Part shown: in pieces, positions 42,980 to 54,173 of the stretch
Numbering within the stretch: position 1 is the first letter of the stretch
Layout: each line of letters begins with the position of its first letter
From: Dipteris shenzhenensis
Lineage: Eukaryota; Polypodiophyta; Polypodiopsida; Gleicheniales
Length of the DNA: 64,000 nucleotides
Direction: 5' to 3' (one strand)
NCBI GenBank assembly: GCA_047967505.1
Contig: CM106539.1
Notes under the pieces: model-generated
The model's input: the letters and a program-made list of their open reading frames with translations, nothing else
What the model was told of the DNA's origin: nothing
The model's database searches: none
Translations under genes and position numbers: made by a program

Positions 42980-44990
42980 TCTGTTTGATAAAAATAGAAT
43001 TTGATAAGGCATATGACAGGCTTAATTGGGAATTTCTATTATAGTCCCTTAACAGCTTGGGATTGGGAACCGAGTTCACCTCTTATGTATCCCTACTGCT
43101 CTCCAATTCCTTAGCAAAGGTGTGCGTTAATGGAGAAATGTCCCAGAGCTTCATGCTAAAAAGATCCATAAGACAAGGATGCCCCTTGGCTCCTCTCTTA
43201 TTTGCCATAGCTGTTGCAGATGCCTTGGGATGGCTGATAAAATACCAAGTGTCAATGGTATAGAGCACCCCTTTAGGAAAGCATCTAGTCAACCCAGCAA
43301 TTTGCAGATCATACTACTCTGACCATCAGAAACACATATGTAGATATACAAAGAGCTATGGACTATATGGACATCTTCTGTACACTGCATCTGGATCCAA
43401 AATAAACCACTCAAAAACTGGTTATGCCCTGATATTTGGAGACTCCCAAAATATTTTGGAGCAAATGGGTTGCAAGAGAATTCCTCATGGACAGATCTTT
43501 AGACTGCTGGGTGTCCCTATGGGTTTCAAAGTTAAGATGAAAGACAGATAGCATTGGTTTCTAGAAAGGTTCCAAAAAAAAAAAGATAGACTCAGAGGTT
43601 TGCAGGCAAACTTAGCAAGGAGAAGGGTAGTACTAAATCATTGTATGTACCCAATAGCTATCTTCTATCTCTCATGATGGTGTCCTTCCAGAATAGGTTT
43701 AGAAAAGTTTATAAGAATTTGCAGATCCTTCTTGTGGGGGGGGGGGAGTGACACAAGAAGAAGAATAGCCAAGGTCAAATGGGCTTTCTGCACCAGACCC
43801 AGAAAGGAAGGAGGTTTGGGAGTTATAAATATACAATTAGCAGCCACATGGAAAATAAAAGCCATCACTTCTCCTGAAAGTGATTGGGCTGACCTCCTTC
43901 TTAGAAATTTCAAGTATGTGAGACCCTACCGGGCCCCTAGATGGAAGGACTATCCCCTTCTCTCATCCATAGGTAATCGAGAACCCTACACAACCAAGGG
44001 AAGCCAGCTTTTGAAAACTCTGTGGTGGGCCTTTGAACAGATCAAAAGTCACATTATCCTCTCTGGAAAAGGGAGCTTCATGGCTCTAGATTCATTTGGG
44101 TTTTTTCCTTCCTTACCAAACAATAGTTAAGTGATGAGGACTTCCTTAAAGCATGGCATCTATCAAAGAAATGGTTATTTTGTTGGGGAGATGTGTGGGA
44201 CAAAACCAACTTCAAGTGGGAAGACATGGCTTGAGATAAGAAGAGAATTCACACTCAACAATGTAGACTAAGAGTTGATTACGAGAAGAATATAGTTGTG
44301 GGAGGGAGAGATCACCTAGAAAGGGGGCAGGGTCCTAAACTTCCCTAGAGAGTTTGGCTGGGTAGGAAGTTCATCCCTCTGACCTATCCCCACTCAAAAG
44401 GCATTGAAGAGATTGTGACCAAACTTAATGCTGGACGGAATAGTACTGATAATGAAAGGAAATGGGGTAACAGATTTGAGCTGATCTGGGATAGAAGAAT
44501 CCCAGAGAAAATGTTCACTCTACACAAGGCTGTCTGAACTAATTGCAGGAGCCTCAGGATTGGTGAGGGAGATGGTAAATGGAAACATTGTTTTGGTATC
44601 AAGGAGGACCATTTCCATTTGTTTATAGCTTGCCCCAAAGCAAGAAAGGTTTGGAAATTTGTGCAACTAAGGATAGGGGAACCAATAAACTGGAGGTCTA
44701 TTCTTTTGGGAGATGCACTCAAACTTCCTTATGCTACAAGGGTACTCATCAGGGCACATGCATTATGGTTTATTTGGATTTCCAAAAATGCTTTTCAATT
44801 CAATGAAGAGGTCATGCATGCTAATCAGATCTTTTTTAATTGGTATGAAAGATATTCTCCTACTAATTGAACACTATTTGCTATGGTCTAGACCAAGTTC
44901 TTATTGGACCAAGAGTTTCATAATTATAATGATCAGGCCTCACAACTTCATCTTCTCCAGGTGTTTTGCCATCAGCCATTGAAAATGCTG
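42980..44990 (+). pseudogene. LINE reverse transcriptase and C-terminal region
   Basis: RT motif A IEFDKAYDRLNW (~43003-43040) and SIRQGCPLAPLLF (~43165) are clear. The catalytic FADD reads FADH at 43301-43312. Later: LWGGGSDTRRRIAKVKWAFC, RPRKEGGLGVINIQLAA (43732-43870) and, near the 3' end, HLFIACPKARKVWKFV and LWFIWISKNAFQFN (44615-44800), the zinc-binding tail of plant L1-like elements. Stops at about 43263 and 43408 among others. The stretch between endonuclease and RT is missing or replaced by gypsy fragments. Confidence 0.85.
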
Positions 44991-45540
44991 CCTCTTTAAG
45001 TTGCTATAGGGAGAGATCATTTTCCAAATGAATTCTATCTAAGTTAGACACTTTGATTTGTCTGACTGATTGACACCTGTCTCTAGCCTCAAGGACCTTG
45101 TCATCTGTTGTGTCCACTGCACTCAATAGATTCTTAATGATTGACAATGATGTCCACATTTTTTGCTTCTTTTCTGGCCACTTCTCCATCTTCCTTCTAC
45201 ATTAAAGGAATTTCCTCATGAAATTCTCCTTGGTTGGCTTGACTACCTTGCTTGCCCACCATTCCCTGAAATAAATCTTGGCATTTTGTATCTTGATCTG
45301 CTCTTGTATCTTGATTTCCTTTGTTTTATCCAGTAATTGTTGCTGGGCATTAATATCATCCTTGCTCTTTGTTCCAATATTTCAATCTCCATCTTAAGTT
45401 TATCCATTCTCCTTGCTTTGATAGCAGCTCCGTTTTTTCTGGCTTCCTTTAGAATTGTGTTTGGACACTTTCTATAGCATCTTCCTAAGCCTGTGAAAAT
45501 GAATCTGCTGCAGAAAAAGAAAAATTCCATTTTTCTCTAA
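44880..45540 (-). pseudogene. Second LINE fragment, minus strand
   Basis: Minus strand: a basic coiled segment (DKLKMEIEILEQRARMIL), a block near MEKWPEKKQKMW, then HLENDLSL and LKEAAFSMADGKTPGEDEVV, the entry motif of L1-like RT. It abuts the 3' end of the plus-strand LINE at about 44880, tail to tail. Confidence 0.6.
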
Positions 45541-45549
45541 TCTGTTTTT

Positions 45550-45890
45550 GGATGGGCACGTATAAACTCTTCAGCAACATACAAACTTTGTGTTCTTGAC
45601 CCGGAGTAATGAAGCCAATAGGCTACTCCATGAACATGCATTCTTCAGGTTCCAAGACACCATTAAGAAAGGTTGTCTTGAAGCATTAGGCCATGCTATG
45701 CTACCAAACTGATTATGACTCAAAGGGATTTCATTTTCATGACTGGTGCGTAGGTCTCAGTGTAATCCACTCCCTGAATTTGAGTGAACCCTCAAGCTAC
45801 AAGCCTTGCCTTGTAGTGGGCCAAACTTTCATTAGTGTTGAATGTCTGCTTAAGGAGCCACAAGGAGCCAACAATTCTTCAACCAGGAGG
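45550..45890 (-). pseudogene. Copia RT fragment
   Basis: Minus strand: HYKARLVA, then GFTQIQGVDYTETYAPVMKM, KSL and VIISLVA. This is the first third of a Ty1/copia RT with stops; flanks unrelated. Confidence 0.75.
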
Positions 45891-45918
45891 AGGTCCTTTA
45901 GTTGAGAGAAGGGCAATA

Positions 45919-48900
45919 TTAACACTGGTATGTGGTCATCAGAGTGAGTAAGATCTTCGATGAGTTTGGGAGTGGATGAGGTAGAGGATTGATTGGACCG
46001 AAGAGTTGTGGCCAGGGACTACTACTCAGGATCATGAAGGCTGGGAGGAAGGACTCCTTTAGTCTTGCAACTCGACTAGTGGAGATGAGGTTCAGGCTCC
46101 ATGTGTTGAAGTGGAGGAGGTAGTCCAATTGGCGGGGGGTGATCCGTGTGAAGGAAGAGCAGAACTTCCAAAAGTGAGTGGCATACATGTCCTTGAAGGT
46201 GCGAATGTGATGGCCATGGAGGTTGCAAACTTGAAGGTAGAGGCAGAGGTCTTGGAACTGAGAGAGGCCGATGTCGGGGTTGAAGACAATCTAGTTGTTG
46301 AGATTATGGAGCTTGTCATATCAATGGGATGACTATGGGCGGGGAGATCACGGAGGAGAAAGAGGATGAGGCACTTGAAGTGGACCGTTGCAACCATCGC
46401 GGGGTTTGGAACAGAGCCATAGGTGTCATTGAATGACTAGAGGTAGAAGCAAAATCCCTTCTAAGTCATTTCCTTGGGAAAATTGTACTTCTGGAAGTTG
46501 TAAAGAATATTTGGGTCCTTTTGTTGAAGCCCACAAAAGTGGGCCTAGGTCCATCGGCGTTCCATGGGCATGTAAAGTGGATAGATCTGCCACTCCAGGG
46601 GTGCACCATGATAGTAGTGCCAAATTTGCTCCTTCTTCAAAAAGGGGATGTGCCAATAGGGTTGAAGGTCGACGGTCGAGTCAATGAGGGGAATGGGTGC
46701 ATTGGAGGCTAGGTGATAACTACCACATCTGTGCTTTGGATGGGTGTGCTACCAATCGTTGAAGGACTGGGTAATGAACTAAGTGTGGGGGTGAACTTCC
46801 ATGATTTTGTAGTGATGGAGGTGAGAGCCTTCGAGCTGAGCCTTCCAGTGATGCATTAGGGCGCTATCAGGCAAGTCTTGGAAGGACTGCAAGATTGAAC
46901 ATCTTCGGGCGAGGAGGAGGGGGGCACTGGAGGGACATCATCGTCATCCATGGGCATAGGTTCCTCTTTAGCAGTCCCTGCAAGCGATGGATCAAGGGGT
47001 GTAGGTTCAAAATTTTCCAGCTTCAGGAGCGTGTTGAGCGCCTCATCGAGAAGGTCGACACGATCGTTGGAGGAGATGGACTACAAGGTCCCGTGCTATG
47101 CAGAGCTTGTGTTGGAGGAATTGGAGGAATACTCCCCGAGAGGTTTGTGTGGAGGAGAGGGGGCGGGATGGGATTGGTGGGTTGCTGGGGGGCGTTGGGT
47201 GGGATTTGTAGGAGGTGGCTATGCAATTTCGATGGGGGGTTGGTAGAGTTGAAGATAGCGATGGCTTCCTGCCCTTCCACCTCGGTGACATCTTCGGGGT
47301 AGGCTACACGAATAGTTTCAAAGTTGCTGACCAGAGACTCGAGAGAGTCCTAGAGAGCCTGTAGCACCCAGTTGTACAAAATGATTATTCCGAGGGGATG
47401 GTAGGTGGTGGAGCAATATGAAACTAGGTGCCCTTGCGTTTGGATAGCGGAGGCCCGACCATAGGTCTGCATCTAGTTGATATCGACTTGGAGGCTATCG
47501 GGAGTGCAAACCCATGGGCTGAGTTTGTTGGGCTTCACTAGTTGCATTAATTCATTATCATGTGGATAGTTTGTGGACTCTGTATTACCTGACACAATGC
47601 CTGGAAGTTTAGCAAGATGGGTTGGGCAGAAAGGGTCTGAAGATCAAAAGGACAAAGGAGTGAGAGACTAGCGGGCTGAAGGTCGAGGGAGAAATAAGAC
47701 ATGGCAACAAGGACGGGGTGGCAGCAGTCGAGATTACAGTAGAGGACGGTTTGGAGTGCATTGGGCAAAAGAGGGGCGGTGAGGTTTATGTGAAAGATTA
47801 GGTTCTGTTCATGTAGTGCGTCGAAGTGCTTTTGGAGTGTTTGGGGGACAGTGCATGGGGCAAGAGTGTAAGTGGTGAGTCATATGGATACCTCTCGGTA
47901 CATTTGGAATTCTTGCTACTCCCTATCTTCCAATGTCAATTCCTCTTGGCGACCAAAGGTGTGTAGGCTCTCGTTCTCTGCCTGCATGATGGTGACGGTG
48001 GGTGAGGGCACGCTCCTATGCTAGGAGATCCTGGAGGGTTTGGATATGTCTATAGGACACCTCCTTCAGTGGTTTGCACCCGTCATTCTTCCACGGCATG
48101 AAGGCTAGATTCTGCCTTATCCAATTGGTCTATAGGGGTTTGGGACTAGGGATTTACTGGCAGAAAGCTCATCCTTGAGTTTGGTTAGGGAGACTTTGAG
48201 CTCCTCGACCTTAGCTTGATATTCCTCTCCTCTATCGAGGGAGGTTTGCACAGTAGCTTGTGTGCCGACCATAAGCATGTGGGTGTTGCACTCGCTGAGC
48301 TTGGAAGAGAGAGGATGACAGTTGGGAGGCATGCTCTTGCCTCCCTGTAAAATTTTTCACACAACCTACGGGCATGGGGCCATCGCATCCAGCAACACAG
48401 TTAGTGGAGCTCCATCTGATTGGCTTGGGAGAGATGCTCTGTTGACACGGTGTTGTAGCTACAAGGGGTCTGGTACTGGGGTGCATTGCAAAAATTGGAG
48501 GGCTTCTATGAGGCCGACCCATGGGGATGAAGAGGATCCGGTGATGAAGGAGGCAGTCTCCTAGGATTTGGCTTGGGGAGCTGAGGAGGTGGCTTGAGTG
48601 CCTTGGGCTCCAAGTGGAGGCCAATGTGTAAAGTATCATCCCCAGGAAATTCTTCAACGTTGATGGGGTTTTGGGTGGCGGCCTTGCCCTTAGAGAGCAG
48701 AGCAGAATGCTTGAGATGATGCTGCCTTCTTAGGAATTCTCACACCTTGCGGTCTTTGTATTAGGCATGTAGCTGACTGTCAAGGGGTGGTTGAGCGGGA
48801 TGGCTGGAGGGGGTGGCACTCAAATCTATTCTTGGTCATTTGGGTACAACCACTATCTCCTCTTATTCTACTGGAACAGGTCCTATGGTTGCTTTGTCGG

Positions 48901-50219
48901 CCAGCCCATATCCAATTGACAACTATTGCCCCAGCATGTGGTAGAGCATAGGCATATACAGCATGGGGTTTCCTAGACCTCACCATGCATTTTGTGGTCT
49001 TCTCGCATTTGGGTGTAGAAGTATTCTACCCAGTTGGTCACCTATGGCACTGCCAATCTTGTGAGGATGTTGGGCATGATTAATTGGTGGTGGTCTGTAT
49101 GCTTGACCTAGGTCAGACATTAGATCGCCCGTGTCAATTTCTCCAACTCTGGCTTTATGATTTTGGAGAATTGGATGCGGCCCTTGCTCTTCTTCCAGTC
49201 ATAGTTGTAGATCTAGACGAGGGCTTCGATAGTTTCTTCTCTTGGGAGTACTTTTTGTAAGAAAACAATACAACGTCTGTGCTCAACAGATAACAGGATC
49301 TCATATGCAAGAGAGAAAAGCAGATAGTATGGAGAATCAAAAATTTGATTACTGTAAAACTGATACAATAATAGATGGCGCTACCTCCCAGTCGTGTGCT
49401 CCTGTGTGAGAAGCTTCGATGGTGTACTGGAAACAGTAGAGGATGGAGGTTGGATGCTAAGGAATCAGGGTTGCTATAGCCAGTGATGATAATGGGCTTC
49501 ACGGGCTTGCTCTTATATACCCACCAGTTGTAGTCGGTTAGACTCAATTGGGGCTTATAAGTAGAGTTAGCTGGTTCCCGCGTAGTTACACGCGCGTAGT
49601 TACACGAGAGTGGAGCATTGATATGAAGGGAGTACATACCATGTCCACATTGAGGTGGTAAAAGTAGGGGGTGCCTGTTGCATCATGGAGGATGCCAACG
49701 TTGGTGTTTGAGTTGTAGGCATGGAGGAATTCCCCGAGCAGCTTCATGTCGAGGTGATAAGGAAGGAGGTCTGCAATGGGCCCAAGGCTTGTCAAAGCTA
49801 GGGAGGCTTGTACCTCTGATTCCTTGAGGGATTGGCATGTGGTCGTGTTGTGGTAGTGGAGGGTGTAATCATGCCCCTCATAGGCATATCTGGAGTGGAT
49901 CGCACAGCCGTTGAGTTGTTGTAGCCAAGCTTCTCTGAGTGGTGAGTGGGTCAGATACCTCACTATCTTGTACTGCCCCTACATTGGAACTAGGATACAC
50001 TTCCTGGATGTCTTCAAGAGGGTTGTCACCGCCACTCTATTGAGGCCTTTTGCATCAAGAATTGCTCCTTTGTTTGTAATTTCTCTACTAGAACATCAGA
50101 GGGCATTTGGATTGTCCTTGAGGGTTACTTTGGGATTCAAAGGGGCTAGTGGGCAGTAGATTTGGGGGGTGGAGGTCGAGTTTTGTCTCGAATTCAAAGA
50201 AATCGTTGTCAGGATCCAT
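45919..50219 (-). pseudogene. Long decayed minus-strand coding region, unidentified
   Basis: From an ATG at 50219 (MDPDNDFFEFETKLDLH) the minus strand reads as ordinary protein in broken frames to 45919: 49963-49586 (YLTHSPLREAWLQQLNGCAI, PIADLLPYHLDMKLLGEFLH), 48332-47547 with a coiled coil (QTSLDRGEEYQAKVEELKVS, LTKLKDELSASKSL) and a tail ITPRQLDYLLHFNTWSLNLI (46188-45919). It is interrupted by a possible solo LTR at 49250-49600. A coiled-coil gag-like protein or captured gene is possible, but I recognise no domain. Confidence 0.35.
49250..49600 (-). repeat. Possible solo LTR
   Basis: The minus strand begins tgtaactacgcgggaacc, has a TATA-like gggtatataagagc about 60 bases in and ends near gttttcttaca. 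The start motif gtgtaactacgcg occurs twice in tandem at the left edge (49579-49606). No partner LTR in the window. Confidence 0.35.
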
Positions 50220-51930
50220 GGCAATTGTGTGAGAAGAGACTCGATGGAGGAGGACAAGGGAGCAATGATTTGCTAGTTGGACTGTAGCTTGGTCCTGACC
50301 AAATCAGGAGCTCCTCACCTAGATGCTTGCCAAATTCACTAAACTTGGCAACCTAGTGATCACCCTTCACATTGTAGCCTCTTTATTATACCCAATGAGC
50401 ATTGAGATTCAAATCCTTTGTCCCTCATGACTATTTGGCTGAAGTTTCTTTTCGATTGAGTGCTTCTATGTATGAGATCATATTAATCACTATTGCAATG
50501 TCCAATCCCATTGTGACCACAGTTGACTATAGCAAGAAAGCTATCATTCTCTCATGAAACTCATCAAGATCACCCGCCGCTAAAATTAAAATTCGGACTT
50601 AGCAATTGAAGACATGTTGTATTCAAGATGCTAATCGTGGACATGTTATGGATTTCATTGTCGAGCTAGCTCACAAACAAAAAGTGTAATATAATAGCAA
50701 GCAAAAGCAATGCTCCACAAATCAAAACATGCTCGAAGTTAAACATGGACTTGAACTCATTGGTCATTCCCTAATAGACATTTTTCTACCTTCATAGCAG
50801 CACCACTACCACCACCATGGCATGCATACTCGCATACCTCACATTGCTAGAGACCTTTATTGAGTCCACCTTCCCAATGTAGTGCTTCGGCAACCATGGC
50901 TATTGACACCATCTCCTCCTTGCTCGCGACCCCTTACCCTGCCCTCCACTACAACCTCCATGAACATAAACCTAATTCTACTACACCCATTTCACCAATG
51001 ACCTCCGAAGTCCATGTCATCCCATAATGTCTTCCTTCTTGAACAATCGAAATAGTGGTGGGTCACTTTCCACCAACAAATTTAACATTGCTATGTCACC
51101 TCCCTGCCCCATGTAGTTCCCATTTGGGTTTTGTGATCCTTGACATGGGTTGTCATTCGATTTTGTAATGCTTGCCTAATCTCCTACAAAAGTGCATCCA
51201 TTGGCAGTGGATCTTAACCACCATTTTATTAGGTCAACCAATTCATGATTTCTTTGCCGTTGTCAACTTTCTTGTTGCAAGCTCTTTGCCTCATCCTTTC
51301 ACACCTAGCAGCCCTAGCAAGGTGCCTCTCTCAAACCCTTCTCCCTAATTGTTCTCCATTTTCTTAAGGTGGCACCACGATGGTCATATAGGCAAGCAAA
51401 ATGGTATCTCTCATGGTGGATGGTCGAGGGATGATGGAGCATCGTATTTCTTTCCCTTCACCCTCAAGTTGTTTGGCCGGTTCTTCAATGAGTGTGGCTT
51501 TGTGCAGCTCTGCTTCAGAAACTATGCAACACTGTAATGTCTTGTGGACGTTTCATGATAGATGTTTGATATCATCGATGCCTATTTGGTCTCAAGTTGT
51601 AGTTGGTTGCTTAGCAGACCTCCATTTGAACTTTGAGAGGGCCGAGGTGGGGATTACTTGAGAATGGCATGGAGCTACCATGAATTTAGGCAAGAATCAA
51701 AGCAAGCATGAAGGTCAAATGGAAGAAATATAACACACGGGCAAGGGGATTAGTAGATTGGTAGAGTTTGCAAATAAGATAAGCCAAATATATGCAAACT
51801 GGTCATTATACATGAGATCGAGAAAACCTAACTTTTTAAAATTTTAAAGAAAATCCATATGCGAGGCACTCCATTTTTACATGCCTCGTTGATCTTCTCT
51901 TCCAACACCTCTCTCCTTTCTCCTTTCTAG
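50220..51930. other. Unassigned sequence, possible retroelement debris
   Basis: Some stretches read as protein on either strand for 40-60 codons (for example 51349-51661) but nothing is recognisable. Possibly an upstream part of the decayed region at 45919-50219. Confidence 0.25.
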
Positions 51931-51942
51931 ACAATCCTCATC

Positions 51943-52060
51943 TTTCCACATGTTAGCCTCATGTATACATACATACATATATAAATATATGTAATATTAT
52001 AATATGAAATATGTATTATAGATAATATGTTCTTTAATATATATATATATATATATATAG

Positions 52061-52121
<61 letters not shown>

Positions 52122-52146
52122 CTCTCCACATGTTAGCCTCATGTGT
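51943..52146. repeat. (TA)n and (CT)n microsatellites between 20-bp direct repeats
   Basis: ccacatgttagcctcatgt occurs at about 51946 and again at about 52126. Between them lie an (at)n run (~52037-52060) and a (ct)n run of over twenty units (~52063-52122). The downstream repeat continues into a (tg)n tract. Confidence 0.9.
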
Positions 52147-52329
52147 GTGTGTGCGCAGGGTTTCGAGGCTTTTTGTCACCTACAAATATATCGGGGTTAT
52201 CGTTTGTAGTATGTGTATCTTAAGACCTTGAGTCATATTCCGGTGAGAGAGGTAGGCTTGAGTGTGGTAAGCAAACATAGTGCATGCATGTGTGAAAGGA
52301 ACATGCATCATCATGGTTGAGGTAATGAA

Positions 52330-52680
52330 GGCTTTCACCTTCATTGGAGGTTCTGGGTTTAGAAGGAGGTTCCAAGGTTTAGAGAGAGGTTCTAGAGTTT
52401 AGAAGAGGTTCAAGGGTTAGAAGGAGGATCCAAGGTTTAGGGTAGAGTACATGGTGGAGAACTCGTTTCCCTCGTAGATCATGGAGGTTAAGGGTTGAGG
52501 AACTAAGGGTTTTGGGGGAGCATAGGAGTGGGAGAGGAAGGTGTAAGATCATGGGGGAAAGAAGAGAGAGGAGGGAGGAGGAGGAGGAGGAGGAGGAGAA
52601 GGGAGGAGGAGGAGGAGGAGGAGGAGGAGGGAGGAGGGAGGAGAAGGAGAGGGAGAGGAGGGTTGCAAGGTTGGAGGAGA
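52330..52680. repeat. gaggttc-type repeats and a (GGA)n microsatellite
   Basis: Several gaggttc(t/c)a(a/g)g(g/a)gttta units (52345-52440) precede a long gga/gag microsatellite (~52563-52660). Open frames here are Glu/Gly or Pro/Ser strings and are not genes. Confidence 0.85.
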
Positions 52681-52839
52681 GTTGCAAGCTTAGGACATGC
52701 TTTTGGACGTGGAGTGCAAAGGAGCATGGACACTTGAGACAATTGCTTGGAATACCAAAGTAGAACTCAACACAATGCCCCAAAGAGTCTGGGCTTCATT
52801 CCATTATGGGGTATTTATACAAGTTGGACAGCTTCTCTC

Positions 52840-53190
52840 TCTGCATGTAGGAATTGTAAAAATTTCTCTCTCTACATATAGAACTTGCATATAGAAGTCG
52901 CATATAGGAGTTGCAAGTTGCATGTAGAACTCACATGTTGCATGTTGCATGTGGGAGTTGCATGTAGAACTCGCATGTAGAACATGCATGTAGGACTCGC
53001 ATGTAGGAGTTGCAAGTAGAAGTTGCACAAGTAGAACATGCATGTAGGAATCACATGTAGGAGTTGCATGTAGGAGTTGCATATAGAAGTTGCAAGTAGA
53101 ACATGCATGTAGGAATCACATGTAGGAATTGCATGTAGGAGTTGCATGAAGAACTCGCATGTAGGAATCACAAGTAGAGCTTGCATGTTG
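52840..53190. repeat. ~15-bp degenerate tandem repeat
   Basis: Unit close to gttgcatgtaggagt with variants (gaactcgcatgtaga, aatcacatgtaggaa), about twenty copies. It gives a repetitive Cys/Tyr/Met/His frame on the minus strand that is periodicity, not a gene. Confidence 0.88.
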
Positions 53191-53986
53191 GGGATTCCTA
53201 AGAGAGATTATTCCTAGCCTTATGCAAGTACAAGCAGAGCTTTGCTGCTACCCTACACACACATTTTATACTACCTAAGTCCATGTTGGCACAAAGACAA
53301 CATACTCCTAGATCCATTTGATTACCCGCCGTCCTCGGGTTATGGCTTATTTTGATTTTGGAGTTGGGATGCCCTGTGTGTAACCCAGTGGTTGTTGAGC
53401 TTGTGGCATGCAATTTGATCCTACTATAATGCTTTTGCACCATACAATTTGTGGTTTGTAGTCAGGAAGCTTATCTCCTCTTGAGGAGGGGTAGACGGCT
53501 ATGAATTTCAAAGGGGAACTTGTTGTTGAGGCTGTGGACTCTGCCATCGAATCTTCTTGGGAAGAGGTTTGGTGGGGGTCTCGTTGTTGAGGCTGGCATT
53601 TCTTGTTATCTTGCATACATGTTGGATGCGATTGCACCCGTATCATTGAGCTTGTAGATAAGGTTGTATGCAAGTCTGATATTTTTGCACTAAAAAGATA
53701 GCTGTGATGTTTGGCGGGGGTCTCGTTGCTGAGGCTGCATACCCTTTTGCCAATTCATCTTGAGTTTTGGCATAGCTTCTTGTCTTGCTTATGAATTCAT
53801 TGCATGATTTGAGAGTATGGAATGAAAGTGTGTGATACTATTATTGATGCAATCTATTGTGTGCCTATGCAAAATTGTGTGAGTGCATGTGATGTGTAGA
53901 GACTAACTATATGATTATTTGTGGGATTTAATAGGGAAACTAAGACTCAATCATCCCTAATACAAAATTGAATAAGTCTTCCTAAA
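53191..53986. other. No recognised gene
   Basis: Contains three tctcgttg(t/c)tgaggctg segments (near 53519, 53579 and 53723) and no identifiable protein. Confidence 0.35.
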
Positions 53987-54103
53987 TGTGCAAAAACGTG
54001 CATATGCCAGTGTGTGTGCGTGTAACAATCTAGTGCAAACTATATGTGCAAAAAATGTGCATATGCTAGTGAGTGTGTGTGTAACAATCAAGTGCAAACT
54101 ATT
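53987..54103. repeat. 58-bp tandem duplication
   Basis: Copies 53987-54044 and 54045-54103: tgtgcaaaaa...gtgcatatgc, then gtgtaacaatc, then agtgcaaacta. About 90% alike. Confidence 0.9.
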
Positions 54104-54173
54104 GAAGACTTGGGGTTCCCAAAACTTCATTATTGTTGGGGATGGCTTGCATGTTGATGTTGTATTGCTTCAA

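Noticed and set aside
43298-43320. Deletion of the whole FADD motif in the LINE (reading NLQ-IILL)
   Set aside because: Another frame gives QFADH followed by well-conserved downstream residues, so a substitution plus frameshift explains it better.
46895-47302. 135-codon plus-strand Gly-rich frame
   Set aside because: Antisense to the decayed minus-strand coding region, with no domain.
52512-52763. Glu/Gly-rich plus and Pro/Ser-rich minus frames
   Set aside because: Translations of the (GGA)n microsatellite.
52840-53190. CRISPR-like or coding Cys/Tyr/Met/His repeat
   Set aside because: Short degenerate tandem repeat without spacers; the frame is periodicity, not protein selection.
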